64,000 nucleotides of DNA from Haemaphysalis longicornis (taxonomy: Eukaryota > Arthropoda > Arachnida > Ixodida > Ixodidae), in NCBI GenBank assembly GCA_013339765.2, contig JABSTR010001244.1, positions 1,871,501 through 1,935,500 on the forward strand, written 5' to 3'. Made by a program: the position numbers and the translations under genes. Within the stretch, counting starts at the first letter, position 1; the number at the start of each line of letters is the position of its first letter. Below, one piece after another: positions 1 to 11,179 of this stretch. The notes beneath the pieces were generated by a model, which made no database searches, was not told where the DNA came from, and was given only the letters and a program-made list of their open reading frames with translations.

Positions 1-1450
1 CTAACAAACTTCAAACTTGAAACTTCAGTACCCAGCGCAATCCTTCTAAAAAGTTTTCCCAGGTCGCTGCTAAGCGATGACAGGGCCATGAAGTGCATCA
101 GTGTTAATACTGTGGCCTGAAAAAGAGTGTGCAGATTTAAATAGAACATTGACTGCTGTGCTTTGGCAGATCTCTATAAGAGAAACTTAAATCCAAGTCC
201 AACAAAACAAGCATCATATGTCACCCTGCGACTGCGTATAGATGTATAGACTAGACCAGTAAACAGAATCATTTTCATTGGTACGCAGAATGGAGTCCTA
301 AATCCTTAAAAATTTTTGTAATTTCAATTTCTTATCCCTAGTTACGAGTGTTGTATCGAAATTTCCTCGATTCTATATTCGAACCTTTCAGGCGTTCCCT
401 CAAGTACCGCTCCAAGTCAGAAATAAGAGGAAGTTATCTCGCTTATTAAGATTATTCCTGATGCGTGTTTACCGATCGCGGAGCACGGTGCCAGCGGCTC
501 GCCTCCCGTCGAGGTCAGCCTCCCCGTAAGCAACCTCACGAGTTCGCTAAGCGGCATGCATGATTAACGCCACGACATGTAGCTCCTCAAAAAAATAAAC
601 GCGTTCTACGGTGAGTCCTTCGTATTTAACCGCTTCCGCGAATTTCCGCATGCGCGTTGCCGCAGCTGCGAACGTGTTGTGATGAATCCGTGAGGAAAGT
701 GGAAGGGTATTTGAGAGAACCAGAGGAAATCGTAGGGCCTGGTGCCCAGCCCGTCGCCATGCGCGTGGCTTGCCGCACGTGTTTGTGTCCGGCTTCAGCA
801 GGAAAAACTCGGCCCCTCACGGAGCTTAGAGCCAGCGGTCACAAAGGTAATCGATGCTTGATCAGAAGCAGAGGTGACCTCCGTTTGAAGTTTGTATGCG
901 CCTACTGTGCCCCGTCCTTCGATGCTCGCGGCTTCAGATCGCAGTCATACTCACTACCTTGCTTTGGCTCCAACTAGATTGCCCTTGGATCTGCAGAAAC
1001 GTTAGTGGCCGTACGCTTTTTCCTCTCACGGGGAAGGTCCTTTCGTTTTCGGGCATCTGACCTACTGCCACATACGCGAACGCGCGGCAGGAGAAAGAAA
1101 AAACGAATAAAAATTTCTTAGTAAGATGGCTTTGTGCGCTTCCGCATACGAACTCAGAATGCAGATCAGAAAATGCAAATTTGTATGCGAGGTTATGCAG
1201 CTGTTATGTTTCACTGCTCGTCACGGAAGCAGTGCGTGCAGTCGACATCACGAGTGAGGTTGCGGGCTCTACGTGACACGATGCTCGAGCGTCCTACAAA
1301 CTTTTCATCCTTGTGTCTGACACGTGTGTCCTTACGAAAAGAAAACACGTTCGTCTGGCATTGAGCGCGAATAGGAAGTAGAGACATAATGTTTCCGCGA
1401 TGATAAGGCGGCAAAACAAGAAAGGCGAACAAGCGAATAGTGTCAGTCGA
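1..1450. other. No gene recognised
   Basis: Both strands carry only short open frames without recognisable domains, splice context or repeat similarity to the rest of the window. The base composition is mixed and unremarkable. It is best treated as unannotated intergenic or intronic DNA. Confidence 0.6.
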
Positions 1451-1499
1451 GTTATCAGTGGCGGCTGATCAAACTTAAGTAGGGAACAGAACCGCGGTA

Positions 1500-1960
1500 T
1501 GGGGGCTGTATGGAATGAAAAATTGGCCGCGTATCTGCTCGCTTCGCTGCAAATGTCGTCGAAATATCTTCTGCCACCTCTGCCGCGTAAAGGCTCTCTT
1601 CTCTCCCCCACCCTTTCCCTTCCGACCCGCCCACGATAAACACGGAGGAGGGTTGCCAAAGTCAATTCAATTTTCCCGCGTTTCACTGCTCGCGCCATCT
1701 ACTGGAATATTTCGTAACTGTTGAAACTGGAACACTGCCGTGAGGCCAAGGCTTGCGCAAGCTATTTTTGTGTGTCGGGGTCAAAATATTGTTTTTAACG
1801 CGCATTTTTTATTTTCTTTCAGGAATGTCAACCACACATTTGTTTCCAATAAAAGGAACACTGCGAAAACCAGCTGTGCACTGATTTTTGGCCTCAAATA
1901 TGCCTAATGTTTTCTCTTGCTCAACAACGCCGACAATGCTTAAGTATGAAGTATGTTTCT
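1500..1960 (-). mobile_element. Family A repeat, copy 1 (partial)
   Basis: This stretch aligns by eye with the copy at 30495-31225 in the same orientation: a GGCCGC(G/A)TATCT start, a pyrimidine-rich middle, a CCATCTACTG block and, further on, TATGCCTAATGTTTTCT followed by TTGCTCAACAA. The reverse complement of its first part matches the ends of the copies at 11180 and 21140. No transposase or reverse transcriptase frame is visible. The copy is diverged and lacks the GTCTGTCTGTC head seen in the longer copies. It is an interspersed, probably non-autonomous element of unknown class. Confidence 0.6.
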
Positions 1961-2105
1961 AGATTTAGTGGTTCGTAAATGTTTAGGCTATATAAACTTC
2001 TCGTTCAAGAGTATGTAATGTGTTTGTCGTTTCCGAGGTACGAGAAGTCCTTCAAGCGATTTGTATGTCAAGAACGAACATACAAAAGCTGCACGCAGTA
2101 TTTGC

Positions 2106-2265
2106 GGGTTTTTTGCGTGCGTGCGTGCGTGCGCGTGTGCGTGTGCGTGTGCGTGTGCGTGTGCGTGTGCGTGTGCGTGTGGTGTGTGTGTGGTGGTGTG
2201 GTGTGCGTGTGGTGTGTGCGTGTGTGTTTCGTGTGTGTGTGTGTGGTGTGTGTGTGTGTGTGTGG

Positions 2266-2298
<33 letters not shown>

Positions 2299-2318
2299 TG
2301 TGTGCGTGTGTGTGGCTC
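2106..2318. repeat. (GT)n/(GC-GT)n microsatellite
   Basis: About 210 bp of impure GT dinucleotide repeat, starting as GTGC/GTGTGC units and turning into GTGTGTGG blocks. Every long open frame across it is an artefact of the dinucleotide repeat. Confidence 0.95.
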
Positions 2319-2837
2319 AAATATGAAGCGCATGAGTCAAACTAATTTGCTTCGCTCGGTGCAAAGTGTTGGCTTGTGAGTACATTTATTTATCCGACAA
2401 ATAGTTTCTAGGTTTATGTTTCTGAGAGAGCAGAGCGATTGCTTTTTACAGACTCTGGTACGATTCCGACTTCGTGATGTAATTCCAGAATATGTTGTTT
2501 CAACTTCCGAAATCTGCTGCGTATGTGTGTGTGGTTTCTTGCGCGAAGTCGTGGATACTTCTAGGATTTTGCAAGTTAGGTTTTTCTTGGAGTATTTGAA
2601 TAGTGTACCGCGAAAGCGTTTGTACAAAGATGATTGATGTGTGTCCACCTGTTCCGGTTTATTGTCAGTTGTAAGCAGTAGGTCCAGGGAAAGATGTTCT
2701 AAAAAGAGTGAAACGAATGTAAGTACGTTTATCCGTTAAATATTTCTCCTTCAAACGTCATAGTGACACGATCCCAGTAAAACCCTGCCTTACAGGAAAA
2801 AAGTACTATATGTATACCCATGGACACTTAACTACCG

Positions 2838-3290
2838 CTTATGTAAAAAACTTTACGCAACTGAGCACATCTTTCTGGACTGTTGGGATGCGGTGTTCCA
2901 CTGGGACAATCTCAAACAAACCTTGAAAAAAGACCTGCCATTAACGCCAAATGGCCTTCGCTTTTTGACAGTAAACAATTACCGGGCGTGCCCTATGACG
3001 TGTTCATGGCGCTTAGTCGGCAATCTATCTGGAAAACTCGCACGGCAGTTGAAAACGCCGGCGAGGATGCACGTACAGTGCTAGATTATTTTATTGAAAG
3101 TGTTGCTTATGTAAGAGAAGTGTATAAAGTCGTGCCGGAAGAACCTGAATGGGTACCAGTTCTGGATGTACTAGCGCAGTTCAAGACGTTTTAAGCCACC
3201 CACTCCAGCCGACTGGAGGCTGGAGCTTTTAATTTGTGTACTGTACAGTGCGTTTTGTGTTGTTGCCAATTAGGCAATAAGAAAAAAAAA
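2838..3290 (+). mobile_element. LINE 3' end (ORF2 C-terminus plus poly-A)
   Basis: The frame at 2838-2990 reads a decayed zinc knuckle (LCKKLYATEHIFLDC; the first cysteine of the CxxC pair is lost) and continues as WDAVFHWDNLKQTLKKDL. After one frameshift near 2980-2995 it resumes as PYDVFMALSRQSIWKTR and ends at a stop at 3194. The LINE at 54116-55540 on the other strand has the same layout (CPLCGRRETGEHVFLEC, then FWDELQ). A short 3' UTR follows and ends in A-rich sequence at about 3281-3290, as expected for target-primed reverse transcription. It is dead and 5'-truncated. The clade is not assigned. Confidence 0.75.
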
Positions 3291-3524
3291 TCATGCACCC
3301 TTCCGCCTAACGACGACGTCGGTTGAACGCGAAGCTTTCTTATGGTGAATTCTTTGGTTGTCCAATCCCACACTGCGAGTATGTGCTGCTCTGGGGGTAG
3401 GCATCACTTTCTAGATTACCCAAAGTAGCTCTCGGGTTTACACTCCGGAGGCCTAACGTTTGGGTTTGGGGTGTACGGCGCGAACGGGTACCTGTTGCCT
3501 GGCGTTCGCTTCGACCACATCGAA

Positions 3525-3590
3525 ATGGAGCAATCGGATAGGCGCCGGCTCCATAACGCGAGGGACTCATGTTCGACTCCGGCCACGGGA
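3525..3590 (+). repeat. tRNA-like head of a SINE
   Basis: An A-box-like TGGAGCAATCGG is followed about 40 bp later by a perfect B box (GTTCGACTC) and GGCCACGGGA. The spacing suits an internal RNA polymerase III promoter, but the clover-leaf pairing is poor. It is therefore called a tRNA-derived SINE head or pseudogene, not a working tRNA gene. Confidence 0.5.
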
Positions 3591-3699
3591 TTCGGGAAGC
3601 GCTTTCTTCTTTCACTTCACCCACGATCATTCCTCATCCTCGTCGGAGAAAGCTCGCTTTCCTGCAGGGCGTATTGGCGCACAACGGCATCAGTGAGGA

Positions 3700-3850
3700 A
3701 GGACACCAAAGCTTCGCTTAAATAAAAACCTTTTGGCCGGATGGCTGAATCGAGGGACAGATAGACAAACATACATTCATACATACAAACAGACAGACAG
3801 AGCACACTTTTCGCGCTTAAGACAGCCACGAAAGACTATCGTCTTTAAAA
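3700..3850 (-). mobile_element. Family A head fragment
   Basis: The reverse complement carries the family A head: the small hairpin AAAGACGATAGTCTTT, then GTCTGTCTGTTTGTATG and a 'GATTCAGCCA(C/T)CCGGCC' block. The same order is found at 11188-11292 and, in reverse, at 31130-31215. Only the head is present here. Confidence 0.6.
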
Positions 3851-4174
3851 ATATTTAATTGTAGTCTTAAACACCCAACCTGCCCCAAAGCTAGATGAGG
3901 TGCACCGTAGTGGAGAGCTTAGGGTACGTTTTATAATTTGGGCTTCTTGAGCATGCGTCAAAAGCTTAAAAGCACCGGCGTAATTGTTTTTAGCCTCTAT
4001 TAAAAAAACAGTCTACGCGCCTAAGGGCAGAACCTGTGTTGCCCGGGCCGAGCAGCCCAAGGCCCCAGCTGGCAATGGACCGAAGTGGTTTTTCGTGAAG
4101 ACTATACCGACGTATGTAGTGGGCGTATCCATGCTTTAATAACGCTGGGGAAACGCTTTCATGTTCTTCCACAG

Positions 4175-4308
4175 CATTTCATCGAAGCTGGACAATTTGA
4201 GAGCACATGCATCCACAAGAAAGGCGGCTCTACGCGGACACACATATGGTCTGCAGGATAACCACGCAGAATTACGGCGAGCAGCTGAAAAGCCGGTAGT
4301 GGAGCTCT
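4175..4308 (+). CDS. Candidate internal exon, unknown protein
   Basis: A strong acceptor (TTCATGTTCTTCCACAG) opens a frame reading ISSKLDNLRAHASTRKAALR and continuing to AEKPVVEL, where a GTAAGG donor follows at 4309. The charged, leucine-spaced sequence could form a helix or coiled coil. No family is recognised and no partner exons were found, so this may be a chance combination of splice-like signals. The alternative donor AAG/GTGCCC would end the exon at 4313. Confidence 0.25.
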
Positions 4309-4959
4309 GTAAGGTGCCCTTCGGCATTACAGCGCAACCACGGAAAACTGAACGTGCGCACAGGTTCGGCACTTTTCATGGTCAAAACAAAATTAGTCCA
4401 TAATAGTTAAACGCGATTCCCTGTTTTTAAGTTAAACGAGTCTTTTTATGACGCAGCGAACTTGAAGACGCCAGTTTTGACCCGCACATATGAAGACTAA
4501 CGCGTCAACAACAAGCTGGCTCACAAACAACTAGTCGAATCAGGTGGGCCCAGTTCAGGCCAGCTCCCAACCTGCATCGCTTTCCATCAAGGGCAGCTCG
4601 CCGTTGTGCTGGACGTGCTGTCATCCGAGGTCCAGTATCGCCGGTACTGCAGGCCTCTTCAATCGTATTACATCAGCCACCCGCCGGTAAAAGGACCGCC
4701 GTTATAGACAGAGGTGGTTATAAACATATGTGCGTTCATTACACCGTCCTCCACAACATCCTCCATCTGGTGTGCATTCGTCAGAATGAAAGCTCACGCA
4801 CGACCACCAGACCCTGCAATCGATTGCACCCAGACAAACCCCCAGACAAACTGCACCACAGCTCGCCAAGACGTCTTGCTGGTCGTTCATAAGCTGCGGC
4901 TCATAAGCCCCTTCATAAGCCAACCGAGTTGTCTCCAGAAGCAGGGTCGTTTATAGTTG

Positions 4960-6130
4960 AGGCTGGTATTGATGGCATACAATAGCCATTTACAATGACG
5001 GAATTTGTGGGCGCCATTTACGAAGCGAAGTTGCGAACAGCTCCTGGACCGGATCATATCACCTATGAAGTGTTCAAGAATGCTGATGGCCTTTCTCTTC
5101 AGTGGCTACTTTAGGCAGTGCTCAATACACGCCACCTGGGACTCTGGGGAGCTCCCGGTGCCATGGGAACATGACGAGTAGCGCCTTACCAAAACCAGGC
5201 AAGTCACGAGATCTTATGAATTTTCTTAGACCTACCGCCTTGACGTGAACCCTCAGGAAGCTACTGGAACGTATGCTTGCTACTCGCTTCCCTGTGGCTT
5301 CAGTGTTGTCTGTGGTATCTTCCGGCCCAGATCGTTTCAGGCCACACCTAGGACCAAAGAAGACCTGGAATATCTCCGAACATGGTGCTTTTAGGGGGGA
5401 GGGGACAGACCATGTAGCATTTGAACCCTCCTATATTTATGGGTGTCTGTAAGGCTGAATACCGTGTCGCTCGCTCGGCAATCCCTACCATCTTGGGTCG
5501 GCTGAAAATTGCAAGCAGACTGCAATTTTTTGTTGTGCAGTCAGCACCGAACTGCAATCCCATTCCTATCGGAAAGGGGCGGGTCGGACCCTTCAAATCA
5601 GAGCGGGGAGTTCCCCAGGGCTTCATGTTAGCACCAGTACTGTTTAACGTGGCTCTCCCTGGCATGGCAGTTAGTTACTATTGCGGGCATTTTCTTTCTT
5701 ACGTATGCGGTCGACATTAGAGCGTGATCGGTACATGCAGATTTCAACATGAGGCCAGCGTTCAGTCTAGGCTAGACAAAACATGCCATTGTTGTGCCAC
5801 GATCGACTTGACACTATCGGCTCCACGACTACCTTCATGCCAATCCCGAATGGATGGCGCCAAAGCTGTCTTGCGCAGGAACCCCTCCAATCCACTTTGA
5901 GTAGTCATGTCGTCAATGCCGTTCTGTCATTGCAAGTGCTGGGAACGAAACTGGATGTCTGTGGCTCCGTGAGTCCCTTCAGCGCTCAGCAAAGCTGCGG
6001 GGATGCTGCACCAATTTAGACGCAATTCCGAGAAGATCGGCGGCACATGTTGTCGTGGGGCAGGCATGCTATAGTTGGTGACAGGGTAAGAATGCAGGAG
6101 GAGCTCCGCCCACAAGCGTTGTGTGGCCGC
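4960..6130 (+). mobile_element. Decayed LINE reverse transcriptase (I-like)
   Basis: Reading across frames gives a familiar non-LTR RT order. The sequence FTMTEFVGAIYEAKLRTAPG followed by PDHITYEVFKNADG (about 4990-5090) is the N-terminal finger motif. A block like ALPKPGKSRDLMNFLRPTAL (about 5190-5250) follows, then KLLERMLATRF. VPQGFMLAPVLFNVALPGMA (5611-5670) is the GVPQGxxLxPxLF motif. The YADD region and beyond (5720-6130) are badly broken. Several frameshifts and stops show that it is inactive. Endonuclease and 3' tail are not seen. Confidence 0.75.
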
Positions 6131-6489
6131 TACCTGACTCTCCGCGGTTAGAAAAAATAGTTAGTTTTATCGCAGCTGTTTATACCCATGATTACTAATA
6201 TGAGCGGCTGACAGTATAACCATCTGATTATGAAGCCGTTTATATATGTTTCATTCCGAAGAATGAATTATTTTCACAGGAAAAAGAAAAAAATGGTTCC
6301 GGTCGGCACCAGAATCCCGGGACGCTCGCCGCCGAGTCTGTACACAAAGCAGCCGCGTCGGCGGATTGCCTCGAAAGCGCGTCATCCCTATTTCATATTT
6401 ACCGCGCTTTCGAGGCGCTTTTTCAAAGAAAGAGCTACGAGAAAGTGCCAGATGGCGCCACGGGTCCCGCGACCGAGAGAAGACGCAGT

Positions 6490-6850
6490 GAAACATCCCC
6501 CTCGCGAGGGGCACGATCAAATGCAGAGCATTTCCGGGGGCGCACGACGTTAAGTAGTTTGCGTTACGTTAATATTGTTGCACTTGTGGCAACTGCTGAC
6601 GAGAGAGCGCTCGTCAGCAGTAATTTGAATGAGTCAACGATATAAGGCGCGTTCGTAGCGTCCCATTCTGTGTCGGCTTTGTGGCGCAGTGGGTAGAGCA
6701 CCATGAACGTTGCGTTCTGCCCGCAGGGTCGAGGGATCGAAACCGGGCGCCGGATAGTATTTTTTTATATAGTAGGGAGGGGTGCGGTGCGGACTACGGA
6801 CGTCAACGCGGGTGACATCGTGAGTTACTGAAATGTTCTGCATTTAAAAG
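6490..6850 (+). repeat. Family D tRNA-like repeat, copy 1
   Basis: The copy contains a perfect A box (TGGCGCAGTGG, 6682-6692) and a perfect B box (GATCGAAAC, 6735-6743), so it has a full type-2 Pol III promoter. The flanks TTTGAATGAGTCAACGATAT upstream and GCCGG.TAGTATTTTTTTATA downstream match the copy at 53320-53840. That copy carries the 140-bp core twice, whereas this one carries it once. The right end, with GTGAGTTACTGAAATG and CTGCATTTAAAA, matches 57700-57735. It is probably a SINE-like element, and no protein is encoded. Confidence 0.65.
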
Positions 6851-6859
6851 TCGTCCTCA

Positions 6860-8340
6860 TTGAAAACTGGCTCAGGAGAGAAAAAAATTACACACTGAAA
6901 TAAAGGTTATTCTTGGTAGAAACTATTCCTGGTATATTTTACACTTAAATCAAGGCTATCTGTGATTGTTTTACTGTTAGACAACAGAAATAACATAACG
7001 CGCATAACGCGCACACGATTTTTCGGTCTGAATAGTTCGAATTTTGACCGCTGCATGACGCTTAGCCGTCGTCTGCTTGGAGAAACATAACATAATGGCC
7101 ATCGTTATATTTGGTTATATTTATATTATCGTTATATTTCTTCACTTTGAGTGTGCACTCATTGTCAAGAAATGTAGTCGGTACAATATCTTCCACAGCC
7201 ATCATCACCGTTAAATCAAGCGTCGTAAACGCAGGGTGGAAGAAAGGAGCGGTTCGTCGCCGCAATGGCTGGATGCAGTGCACGGACTGTGTAAGCCCAG
7301 GGTGAAAAGGAAACCAGCGGCGAAAATTCATTGGTGTTTTTCAGAAATCGGCCGCGATATCAACGGGCCACGTATTGTTCTATGCGACCATTTCGAACGT
7401 AGTGACGCCCTGCACACACCTATCGCGGCGACGCACGCTAACGGCGGAGGTCGCGATGCCGCATAAAGTGTCCTGCCTTGCAAAATCAGCTGTAGGTGCG
7501 AAGAAACAAGCATTATTTTATTCCGCTTAAACGAGACGACAACACCTGTATGGCGCGAGCAGATAACTGCGGGATGTGAAACGTTACAAGTCTAATCATT
7601 TCTACTTCACGAGACACGCTAGTGGCAAGACGCTCTACGTCAGTTGGTTAGATTGACAGTATACGGTGTCATGCTTTCAATCCAGGTGACGATTTCCGAG
7701 GTGTTTCCCGCGGCGATGTAATAAAACAGCTGCCGCCGTTTCTTTAGTGTCATATCACCACCCCGCAGTTTACAGTGGAATTATAAGGCAGAGAACCCTG
7801 ACTGGCGGCGAAAAATTGATAGAAAAACACCCTTAAGCACCAGCAGCCACCTAAAAAATTACTGTTGCGAGATTTTATAAAAGAAATGAATAGTGACCTA
7901 CAAATGCATCTTTCCGAAGTTCTACTTTCCAACTTGTGCTACATTAAACTTTCATTGGCTTTACACTGATATGCAGCAGCCTACCGTGAAGATATTTTTA
8001 TTGGTGATGAGGCTTTTGAAATAGCATACATAAAGAAAATATTGGGTTCAACATGTAGTTCCTTTGCAGCCATGTCAAGCTTTTGTGGAAGCATTTTCAT
8101 TTCTGATAATCTTCCCAAAGCCCATAATATTCCCCTATGTACACCAAACAGTGACGTCGAACACTGACCGCCCCATATGAAACTTGAACGAACGGCTATA
8201 CAAGTGCATTGAATTCTTATTGCACCTATTTAGACAACTACACTCAACAGGCCTAATAATATGAGTATGAACACGAGATCTAAGTGACTTATTTAAAAAT
8301 GTGCCGACATCTCCATGCAAGCAGTTCCATTTTGTCCACT
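6860..8340. other. No gene recognised
   Basis: This is moderately AT-rich sequence with short open frames only. A small CpG-containing patch lies at 7200-7470. A frame of about 65 codons at 7971-8169 follows a weak acceptor-like TTACACTGATATGCAG, but it shows no recognisable protein and was not called. Confidence 0.5.
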
Positions 8341-8344
8341 TCTG

Positions 8345-9245
8345 CAACCAATCAGAGCACCGAACTGGAACAGGGAGAAGAAATATTTAATTCTCACTGC
8401 CTCTTGTCAAGGTGTCATGAGCTGCTGAACAAGCAATTTCTATTCTTACCACACTTTCCAGCCAGCAGCAGCAAAGTGGCACCCTGAAATCCTGATATTG
8501 AATCCATTTTGATTTGCTGCACCAGTGTTTTCAATGCCTAATGCAGCTTTAAAGCCAAAAGCAACAGTGTGTACGTGAAAAGCAGTGACTTCACAGCGTG
8601 AAGGTGTGGCATGAATTCATTCTAACGTACTACATAAGCATCTTCAACTCTCACCACAACTTCATGGCCAGAAACTACAATGTGTGTGTGAGAGAAGCAG
8701 CGACTTAATATCCTGAAAGTATGGCATGAATTTATTCTAACGTACTATGTGTCTTCAACTTTCACCGCAACTTCATGGCTAGAAGCTACAATGTGTGCAT
8801 AAAAAGCGACATCACAGCTTGAAGGCCTGGCACAAACAAATTACAACGTATTTTATTAGAGCTTTCACTTCTTACCATAGCTTTCTAGTCATAAGCAACA
8901 GTTTAAGCTTGCAAAGGAGTTACATATCATCTTGAAGAAGTGACGTAAAACCATTGCGACCTTCTGACCAAGTTTTTTCAATTTTTACTGCGTCTGAACC
9001 AGCCAGAAGCAACAGTGTACTCAAAAAGCAGCGACATGACACTCTGTAGGCCTGATGTTAAACTATCTTGATATGCCGCTTCGCTGTTTTTTATTATTCT
9101 TGCAGCTGTATAACCAGAAGCAACAGTGCATGCTTGAAAAGTACGAACATAGCATTCTGAAGGGGTGCCATACCACATTTCTACCTGATACAAGAGTGTT
9201 AGCAATTATTACTGCAGCTCCTCAACCTGAACCACCTTCAGTCAC
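8345..9245. repeat. Diverged tandem array, period about 112 bp
   Basis: The phrase AG(A/C)AGCAACAGTGTG recurs at about 8557, 8671, 8781, 8891, 9004 and 9115, and weaker unit remnants are visible back to about 8345. Within each unit the order is conserved: AGCAACAGTG, then a AAAAGCAGCGACAT-like block, a CTGAAGG(C/T)(C/G)TGGCATGAA-like block, and a pyrimidine-rich part ending in ...GCC. Neighbouring units differ a great deal, so the array is old. The period is not a multiple of three and the units hold stops, so this is a non-coding satellite or minisatellite. Confidence 0.75.
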
Positions 9246-10640
9246 TGTTTGAAGGCTCTCCAACTCTTGTCACAGTTGCTGGAACAATAAAAATATATAA
9301 AAGTGGGAAGCGGTGTTGAATCTAAATTAAAGTATGCTCCATGGGAAGACGCTCAAACATGTCCTCTGTTGTGTATAATAACAACAGTCTATCATGACAG
9401 AGACACTGGAAATCTGAATGTCTACCAATACACTATGTAACCCTTTTGTTGAAACTTAAACTGCACAAGCACCAGAATGCAATCATTAAACTACAGCCAT
9501 CACTATGAAACGCAGCTGCAATAGACAAATTTTTATAACTCATAAAGTCCATCCCACAAACTTTGCATGAAGATAAAGGGAAGATAAACTGTTGGTTCAT
9601 TCCTACGAAACGCATTCAGCTATTCCAAAACAACTTTAACAGCTCACGACACTTCTGAGAAATTCCACACTGCACTCAAAATACGCAGCCTCAGTCCACG
9701 CATAGTCATTTTCTCTGATGCCACTTTGAGTAGCGATGGGAACATACGCATCATAAGCTTAGCAGGCATAATAAAAAGCTGCGCGCATGTGTATTTTTGG
9801 CAATGTATAAAAATTACGTGGTCATGTCGTGGGGCCATACGCTTCCGGCTTTCTTCAACAGCGTGGTTCAAAATCCAGCAATCATACAGTTTCAATGTTT
9901 TTTTACCCCCTCTTGTACGTTTTAAAAATGCTACTGGCGATTACGACCAACCAATTACAGTCAAGAAACAAAACGCCACCACATTTGATTACCTCAACAA
10001 CACTCGCACTCGTTCACACTTTTGTATGCTATAATGTGCCCATTGGCATAAACAGAACGCCTAAGGACCCGTCTCTCGCAGGAAGGCAGGTTCATACCAA
10101 TTTTCTTAAAGCTACCCAGTCTCGGACAATTGTGCACGAAAGTTTGATTCTTCGCGAATCTCTGCAATAATGCTTTAATCATACCTGTTTAGGCCAGAAA
10201 GAAGAAAAAAACGCCACACCGCTGCTCCGTTCGTACCCCGGCAAGCTAAAGTAATGCGCGAATCAGTAAAGAGAGATACCTTACACTGTAAGATTTGACA
10301 ATCGTCTTAATAACGTGTAAGGCTGTATACGAGCGGCTGTATCCGGCCAAAAAACACGCCACACACGTTTGCACAATCCGCGTCGGGCCAGCCGGGCACC
10401 ACGTAGGCCTGCGCTCAACATCGGGCCGCAGCCTACGCTCACAGCAACAAACGAAAACGCGTGCAACTTGTCACCGCTACTGCCGTGGACGAAAGCAAAT
10501 CGTATTATTTCTTCAAAGAGGTTGCGTTACACCGACACAATTTCCACAATCACACCAGCAACAGATGCAGCTTCGGCGCTTCGCCGTTCTCAGATCGAGT
10601 TCGGCGACGACGTTCCGCGTAAAAACGGCCCACCAGTGCC
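9246..10640. other. No gene recognised
   Basis: Single-copy-looking, AT-rich DNA with open frames under 115 codons and no domain signatures. The 180-codon plus-strand frame beginning at 10295 overlaps the candidate minus-strand exon below and looks non-coding in composition. Confidence 0.5.
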
Positions 10641-10656
10641 ACCACGATTTCCTTAC

Positions 10657-10826
10657 GTACGTACAAACCATGACGCGGCAAGACACAGACGGGACAGATG
10701 ACGATAAGCGGCTTCTTGATGCACTACAGCACAATCGTAACACAAATCGCATACAGAGCTTTTGGTTCTCAGCAACCTCGTTGTCGCTCGACGGCGCAGC
10801 AGCGGCCGGCAAGAGAGCGCGGCCAT
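10657..10826 (-). CDS. Candidate first exon, mitochondrial-presequence-like
   Basis: On the minus strand ATG at 10826 opens MAALSCRPLLRRRATTRLLR, an arginine-rich, acid-free N-terminus of the kind that targets proteins to the mitochondrial matrix. The frame runs 56 codons to a GTAAGG donor at 10656. The start lies in ACTTCCAATATGGCCGC, which resembles the combined ETS/YY1 start context of TATA-less housekeeping promoters. A CCAAT box (reverse of 10887-10891) sits about 60 bp upstream. No second exon was recognised. Function unknown; the call rests on promoter-like context plus presequence character. Confidence 0.35.
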
Positions 10827-10886
10827 ATTGGAAGTAGTTCTCCTCTCAAACGTACGTCGCCGGCGTCACACAAACGGCGAGACGCC

Positions 10887-10891
10887 ATTGG
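10887..10891 (-). promoter_or_regulatory. CCAAT box upstream of the 10.8-kb candidate exon
   Basis: CAACCAATGGCG on the minus strand, about 60 bp before the ATG at 10826, in a CpG-rich stretch without a TATA box. Confidence 0.35.
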
Positions 10892-11179
10892 TTGCGGATG
10901 AACACAAAATCCCTTTGATCTTTGAACATCACTTGAAATACCACGCGCAATTTCATGGCCCCACTCTAAAAAAACTGTGATCTCCCGGAAACAGTAAACC
11001 CAGAGGCTATGCGTGCTATTACAGGCCTGCCTCACATGACTTTTTTTCCAACTCTAAAAATGACAATTAACACCTGGACGCGCATGTTGAACAGCGTCGG
11101 CGCATGTGTCGCCTAAAATTTTAAGCAGTTCCCTCTATGGTGACGCTGGCCCAACACTCATTAACCACTACCCACTTAC

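Noticed and set aside
1979..2379. Cys/Val- or His/Thr-rich proteins across 2.0-2.4 kb and 36.4-36.8 kb
   Set aside because: They are translations of (GT)n/(CA)n repeats.
7971..8169. 65-codon frame after a weak acceptor-like site
   Set aside because: Short, no donor, no recognisable protein.
8345..9245. CRISPR-like array
   Set aside because: Units are diverged throughout with no constant repeat and variable spacer, and the genome is eukaryotic; it is a degraded satellite.
10295..10837. 180-codon plus-strand open frame
   Set aside because: Composition looks non-coding and it overlaps the better-supported minus-strand first-exon candidate.
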